From: Sedimentisphaerales bacterium
Lineage (GTDB): Bacteria; Planctomycetota; Phycisphaerae; Sedimentisphaerales; SG8-4
Length of the DNA: 19,041 bases
Reading direction: 5' to 3'
Assembly: GCA_016928975.1 (NCBI GenBank)
Contig: JAFGJR010000155.1
Span: 1-19,041, forward strand
Shown here: positions 15,531-19,041 of the stretch, in pieces
Numbering within the stretch: position 1 is the first letter of the stretch
Layout of the letters: the number at the start of each line of letters is the position of its first letter
Notes under the pieces: generated by a model
Told to the model about the DNA's origin: nothing
Database searches by the model: none
Seen by the model: the letters and a program-made list of their open reading frames with translations, nothing else
Translations under genes and position numbers: made by a program

Positions 15531-16516
15531 AGCGCAACACTCTCCAACCCAATCCCGGCGGATTCATCCTCGTCGTCGTGCTTGGCGCGGTGGCCATCCT
15601 TGCCGCGGTGCTGTTTGGCTTCCATCACACCGTACAGGCCAAGCTGGACACGGTGCACAGTTTCTACAAGGTGGAACGAGCAGGCAATTGTGCGCGGGCC
15701 GGACTGAACATTGCGGTGGCCGCCGTTCGGGCCACCGAGGATCTCTGTCAGGACAACCGGTTCTCGAAGCTGGTCGCAGGCGAGATGCCGATCCCGGTCG
15801 CTGACGGCACCTGCTCCTTGATCATCGTGGAGGAGAACGGCTTTCTGAATGTCAACCGCCTGAAACGGGAGACCGGCGAGCTCGATCGGACGCGGATCGA
15901 TCAACTCTTGCGGTTGATCGACCTGCTGAACCGCCAGAAGCCCGATGCTCCGCGCATTGAATACGGCATCGTCCCGGCCATCATCGACTGGACCGACCAT
16001 GACGATGATCCGACACACCTGCCGTTCGTGCAGCGAGACAATCTTGGCGCCGAGATGGGCTACTATGGGACTCTGGATTCGCCGCGTCGGTGCAGGAATG
16101 AACCCGTCGATGTCATCGACGACTTGCTGCCGGTCAAGGGCATGACGCCCGAGGTGCTGGGGCGGCTACGCGATTCGCTGACCACCTTCGGAGACGGCAA
16201 GGTCAACATCAACGCGGCACCAAGACTAGTGCTGGAGTCCTTGAGCGAGCAGATGAACCCGGCCGTGGCCCAGATGATCCTGAATCGGCGACGACTCAAA
16301 CCGTTCGCCAGCATCGACGAGTTGAGACAGGTCCCGGGCATGACCGATAATCTCTATCTGGCGATACACGATACGGTCACTACGGGCGAGAAAGAGCGCT
16401 ACTACCGCGTACGATCTCGTGGAACCATCGGTGACCTGAGCACTACGATCGAAGCCGTGTTGCGAAGAAACACACAGGCCGGAAATGTCGATATTGTCCA
16501 GTACAGAGAGCTTTAG
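15527..16516 (+). CDS. gspK: Minor pseudopilin GspK
   Basis: 329 residues. The leader MKRNTLQPNPGG is followed by FILVVVLGAVAILAAV. Mature position 5 is Val17 instead of Glu, the known GspK exception that fits its place as first subunit at the tip. The large soluble domain includes ENGFLNVNRL, IIDWTDHDD, KVNINAAP (about 225-232) and a helix-hairpin-helix stretch ASIDELRQVPGMT (from 261), all typical of GspK. Family knowledge: GspK caps the pseudopilus and starts its assembly with GspI and GspJ. ATG 15527 overlaps the gspJ stop. A 38-nt gap follows before gspL. Confidence 0.93.
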   Translation: MKRNTLQPNPGGFILVVVLGAVAILAAVLFGFHHTVQAKLDTVHSFYKVERAGNCARAGLNIAVAAVRATEDLCQDNRFSKLVAGEMPIPVADGTCSLIIVEENGFLNVNRLKRETGELDRTRIDQLLRLIDLLNRQKPDAPRIEYGIVPAIIDWTDHDDDPTHLPFVQRDNLGAEMGYYGTLDSPRRCRNEPVDVIDDLLPVKGMTPEVLGRLRDSLTTFGDGKVNINAAPRLVLESLSEQMNPAVAQMILNRRRLKPFASIDELRQVPGMTDNLYLAIHDTVTTGEKERYYRVRSRGTIGDLSTTIEAVLRRNTQAGNVDIVQYREL

Positions 16517-16558
16517 ATGTCTTTCACCACGGCTAAGGTACGTGGAACGTTAGCATGA
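16517..16558 (+). other. 13-codon bridging ORF between gspK and gspL
   Basis: ATG 16517 starts directly after the gspK TAG (16514-16516), reads MSFTTAKVRGTLA and stops at TGA 16556-16558, which overlaps the gspL ATG (16555) as ATGA. AGAGAG at 16505-16510 lies 6 nt upstream and is a fair ribosome site. It fills the whole gap. Confidence 0.25.
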
Positions 16559-18027
16559 CGAAGAGATGCATTGGCATAGACATCGGTCGCACCTACGTGC
16601 GTGCTGCGCAGATCGCCCGGACACCAGAGGGTCCTCTCATCGAGAAGGTGTTCGGAATGCAGACACGCCGCAGCACAGATTCTGTGCCTGAGATTCTCCG
16701 GTCTCTTGTTGGGGCGCATGGCTTCGGTCGACGCGCAGATGTGGTGGTCTCCATGCCCGCCCAGGCTGTGTCCTTTGTAGAGATACACACGGATGCAGCC
16801 GGTCTGCAGGCCCTCCGGGCCGGAGAAACGCTCGGGCTGCGGGACAATCTGCCCCTGCCCCCTGAGGGTGCTGTCATCCAGATATGCTCCACCCGCACTG
16901 TGCCGAAAGACAGATATGCCCTCCTGCTGGCCGCTACATCGAGCGAGAGGATTCGTGAGCAACTGCACTTGCTCGCCCAGGGGAACATCGATCCCCTGGC
17001 TGTTGAGGCCTCCATCCTCGCCATGCAGGCGACGCTGGCGGCCAGTCATCCCGACGTGATGGCCGGAACCACTGTGACGCTTGGCGTGGAGGAGTCGATC
17101 CTCACACTGGCGGTACTGCACGACGGCCATCTCCTGATCGTCCGGAACATCCCTGTCCCCTGCGACCCGAGCCCGTCGCTATCGCTCGAGCAGACAGCCG
17201 ACATCATCGAGCGAGAGGTCGAGATCACCTGGCGGAAGCTGTTCGGCGCCAGTCCGGACGGCAACCTGAACGTTCTGCTGGTAGCCGCTCCCAAGACGGC
17301 CGAGCAACTCATTCCGGCGATTCGCGAGAAGATGGAGTGCCGTGTCGCTGTGGTGGATCCATACGCCAGGCTGAGGCGGTCCACCGGCATCGTAGACCCA
17401 GAGTCCTCCCCGTGCGTTGCGGTGGGCCTCGCCCTGCGGGCGCTGGCCCGCGAGTCACATGATCCGTGTGACTTCCTGGCTGCCTACTACGCGCAGACAC
17501 GACGGGGCAGCCGCCTGAAGAGGGATCTGATCGTGTGCGCCGCGCTGCTGGTCATCACGGCAGCCGTCTGGTTCCTGGGGCTCTTCGTTCGCCTGTCCGC
17601 CCTCGAATCGGAATACGCCGGGCTCAAAGGCCGGATCCAGACCGTGTTCCATCAGGCCCTCCCACACGAGAGGAACGTCGTCGATCCCTTGGCCCAGCTT
17701 CAGCAGAAGCTCAATGCCGTCCGCAAGGAGTATGAAGCCGTTTCCTCCTTCGGTCCGGGGCGATTCTCCCCTCTGGAGATCTGGCACATGCTGACGACTC
17801 ACGTCCCCAAGGAGGGGAGCCTCAAGTTCCGCGACCTGACCCTCACCACGGACTTTGTCCAGGCGACGGGGTCCTGTAGCTCATTCGCCGTGATCTCCGA
17901 GTGGCAACGACTGTTGAAACAGGTGCCGGGCTTCGATGTTGTCGATATTCAGGATCAGAAGATTGACGCCGCGACCGGACAGGTCCAGTTCACACTATCA
18001 ATGACGTCTGCACGAGCGGGGCAGTAG
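16555..18027 (+). CDS. gspL: Type II secretion system protein GspL (PilM-like N-domain)
   Basis: 490 residues. Residues 1-320 form an actin-like (PilM-type) domain opening with IGIDIGRTYVRAAQI; the phosphate-loop-like motif is well kept, as in PilM. One membrane segment lies at about 325-348, followed by a coiled-coil-like stretch (about 350-395) and a C-terminal ferredoxin-like periplasmic domain resembling PilN/GspL. Family knowledge: GspL recruits GspE to the membrane and pairs with GspM. It is somewhat longer than typical proteobacterial GspL and could equally be described as a PilM-PilN type fusion; its place before gspM supports GspL. The ATG at 16555 has only a weak GGA upstream. Confidence 0.88.
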   Translation: MTKRCIGIDIGRTYVRAAQIARTPEGPLIEKVFGMQTRRSTDSVPEILRSLVGAHGFGRRADVVVSMPAQAVSFVEIHTDAAGLQALRAGETLGLRDNLPLPPEGAVIQICSTRTVPKDRYALLLAATSSERIREQLHLLAQGNIDPLAVEASILAMQATLAASHPDVMAGTTVTLGVEESILTLAVLHDGHLLIVRNIPVPCDPSPSLSLEQTADIIEREVEITWRKLFGASPDGNLNVLLVAAPKTAEQLIPAIREKMECRVAVVDPYARLRRSTGIVDPESSPCVAVGLALRALARESHDPCDFLAAYYAQTRRGSRLKRDLIVCAALLVITAAVWFLGLFVRLSALESEYAGLKGRIQTVFHQALPHERNVVDPLAQLQQKLNAVRKEYEAVSSFGPGRFSPLEIWHMLTTHVPKEGSLKFRDLTLTTDFVQATGSCSSFAVISEWQRLLKQVPGFDVVDIQDQKIDAATGQVQFTLSMTSARAGQ

Positions 18028-18028
18028 A

Positions 18029-18589
18029 ATGGTCACCCTCACGAAACGAGAGCGCTTTCTGGCGATGGGTCTGGCGGCAGTCGCAGGCACACTTGGCCTG
18101 TACGCCATGATCATCCGCCCCACGTACCACCGCATCCAAACGCTTGAGCGCATCATTCCCGACAGACAGGCCGAACTGCACATGCTGGAGGCCAAGAGCG
18201 TGGAATACCTGGCTCTGTGCAATGAATTCGAGAGCTTCCGGGCCAGAGCATCCGCACAAGACCCCAACTTTGAGCTTCTCCCATACCTGGAGACGCTGAC
18301 TGCCAAACACGGGCTCAAGCACAATGTTGTTGCCATGGCGCCGGACGCCCTGCCATTGCAGGGCGACTACTCCGCCACTGTAGTGAGGCTTGAGCTCGAC
18401 GGCGTTGGGATGAAGCAACTCGTCGCCTTTCTCAAGGAGATTGACACATCCGAGCCTTGTGTGCACCTTGGCAGCGTGCGCATCCGAAAGAACCTGACTG
18501 ACGACGCCCTGCTCGACTCGACCGTCGAGATCCGCGGTCCACAGCCCGGCCAACAGCCGTTGGCTTTTGACACCAGCGCCCCATCCTGA
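18029..18589 (+). CDS. gspM: Type II secretion system protein GspM
   Basis: 186 residues. A short cytoplasmic N-terminus with TKRERFLAMGLAA leads to one membrane segment (about 9-30), then IIRPTYHRIQTLERII, a helical linker to about 75 and a small ferredoxin-like periplasmic domain. Sequence conservation is low in this family; position after gspL, topology and length support GspM over PilO, its type IV pilus counterpart. ATG 18029 is one base after the gspL stop. It is the last gsp gene; no gspN or gspO follows. Confidence 0.83.
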   Translation: MVTLTKRERFLAMGLAAVAGTLGLYAMIIRPTYHRIQTLERIIPDRQAELHMLEAKSVEYLALCNEFESFRARASAQDPNFELLPYLETLTAKHGLKHNVVAMAPDALPLQGDYSATVVRLELDGVGMKQLVAFLKEIDTSEPCVHLGSVRIRKNLTDDALLDSTVEIRGPQPGQQPLAFDTSAPS

Positions 18590-18707
18590 TCCCTCGCGCG
18601 CCCTGCCGGATCGCGTCTCATTGGCGGCCACCGCCATCCACCTTCGCCGCATGGGCGCCCCGTCCTGAACCCATCAAAATGCTGCCAGATTTTTTGCACA
18701 TAGGCTA

Positions 18708-18735
18708 TTGCTTTTCGTACACGTGCGCATACCAT
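18708..18735 (+). promoter_or_regulatory. Candidate promoter for the acidic Cys protein
   Basis: In the 230-base gap after gspM, TTGCTT (18708-18713), 16 nt, TACCAT (18730-18735) is a plausible promoter. A run GATTTTTTGCA just upstream (about 18689-18699) resembles AATTTTTTGCA at 3615-3625 in the other promoter region. No convincing terminator hairpin for gspM is visible before it. Confidence 0.35.
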
Positions 18736-18747
18736 ACAACGGCGTTG

Positions 18748-18776
18748 GCAGGCCGACTCGTGCTGGGTCTGCCTGC
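18748..18776 (+). promoter_or_regulatory. 5' stem-loop in the leader of the acidic Cys protein
   Basis: GCAGGC (18748-18753) pairs with GCCTGC (18771-18776), and GAC (18755-18757) with GTC (18767-18769) across a single mismatch, leaving a 9-nt loop. G-U pairs can extend it outward. It would lie within about 10 nt of the transcript start if the candidate promoter is right. No U-run follows, so it is unlikely to be a terminator; RNA stabilisation or regulation is possible. Confidence 0.4.
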
Positions 18777-18819
18777 TGGGAGAACGTGTTCAGGAACCTA
18801 TTTAAGAGGTGGTATGCGA

Positions 18820-19041
18820 ATGTGTGATTCATGCGGATGCACCCTCAGTGTTGAGTGCGGCGATCGTGGGGCGGACGGCCTCCTCTCCCTCTGCGACGAG
18901 AAGCCGGACAACGGCACCTGCGAGCTGCTCGACGAACAGTTCGCCTACGAAGAGGAGGACTTCGAAGACGAGGACGTCGAGGAGGACGAAGACGGGGATG
19001 AGGATGAAGACGAGGATGAGGATGACGATGAGGATGAGGAC
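18820..19041 (+). CDS. Cys-rich then highly acidic small protein (3' end cut by window)
   Basis: 74 codons are visible. The ATG at 18820 fits the ribosome site AGAGGTGG (18805-18812 region, 7 nt upstream) better than the in-frame ATG at 18814. The N-terminus is MCDSCGC, with further cysteines at 13, 25 and 34. From residue 44 on it is almost pure Asp/Glu, encoded by degenerate GATGAG/GACGAG repeats to the window edge. MCxxCxC resembles the N-terminal nickel-binding motif of the hydrogenase maturation GTPase HypB, but nothing else here matches HypB. Metal binding is an inference. No signal peptide. Function unknown. Confidence 0.7.
   Translation, partial: MCDSCGCTLSVECGDRGADGLLSLCDEKPDNGTCELLDEQFAYEEEDFEDEDVEEDEDGDEDEDEDEDDDEDED

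Noticed and set aside
18623..18635. GGCGG-CCA-CCGCC hairpin after gspM as a terminator
   Set aside because: Short stem, no T-run within reach; the T-run at 18690 has no stem directly before it.
18782..18791. GAACGTGTTC as a LexA-type operator
   Set aside because: The half-sites are only 2 bp apart, whereas known GAAC/GTTC SOS boxes have longer spacing; the downstream gene has no link to DNA repair.
18820..18840. HypB identity for the last gene
   Set aside because: Only the MCxxCxC start is shared; the His-rich stretch and GTPase domain are absent in the visible part.

Overview
This is a GC-rich bacterial window with a two-membrane (diderm) cell plan. It carries a nearly complete type II secretion (T2SS) operon, a second secretin-like outer-membrane protein, a lone exosortase-associated EpsI-type protein beside a CPBP membrane protease, and housekeeping genes (tsaB, an RRM protein, a Nudix hydrolase). 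The combination of a TPR plus Gly/Met-rich secretin, a PilM-like GspL, an RGG-tailed RRM protein and an EpsI-type protein suggests a Planctomycetota lineage, perhaps Phycisphaerae. That placement is inferred from gene style; no rRNA or tRNA is present to test it.

Layout. Minus strand, 3489 down to the left edge: a very long secretin-like protein with a signal peptide, TPR-like repeats, a 120-residue Gly/Met tract and a secretin C-domain cut by the edge. A 300-base divergent region with back-to-back candidate promoters leads to plus-strand tsaB (3790-4593), the RRM gene (4744-5139) and a Nudix gene (5312-5785). The EpsI-type gene (6594-5797, minus) converges on the Nudix gene and diverges from the CPBP protease gene (6848-7594). 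From 7719 to 18589 runs gspC-D-E-F-G-I-J-K-L-M, all on the plus strand. After a 230-base gap with a candidate promoter and a 5' hairpin comes a Cys-rich, then extremely acidic, small protein cut by the right edge.

How the genes work together. GspC bridges the inner membrane and the GspD secretin. GspE is the cytoplasmic ATPase on the GspF/L/M platform. GspG is the major pseudopilin, and GspI-J-K form the tip. gspH, gspN and the prepilin peptidase gspO are not in this window.

The most unusual signal is in the joints of the operon. Most genes overlap (ATGA or longer). Four of the five places where they do not (C/D, D/E, G/I, K/L) are each spanned by a small open frame that starts at or directly after the upstream stop and ends at the downstream start. 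The exception is the F/G gap, just before the major pseudopilin, which instead holds two degenerate heptanucleotide arrays. Other points are the internal 117-bp duplication in the Gly/Met tract, a possible lipoprotein GspD, an Ala instead of Gly at the GspI cleavage site, and the MCxxCxC acidic protein at the right edge.
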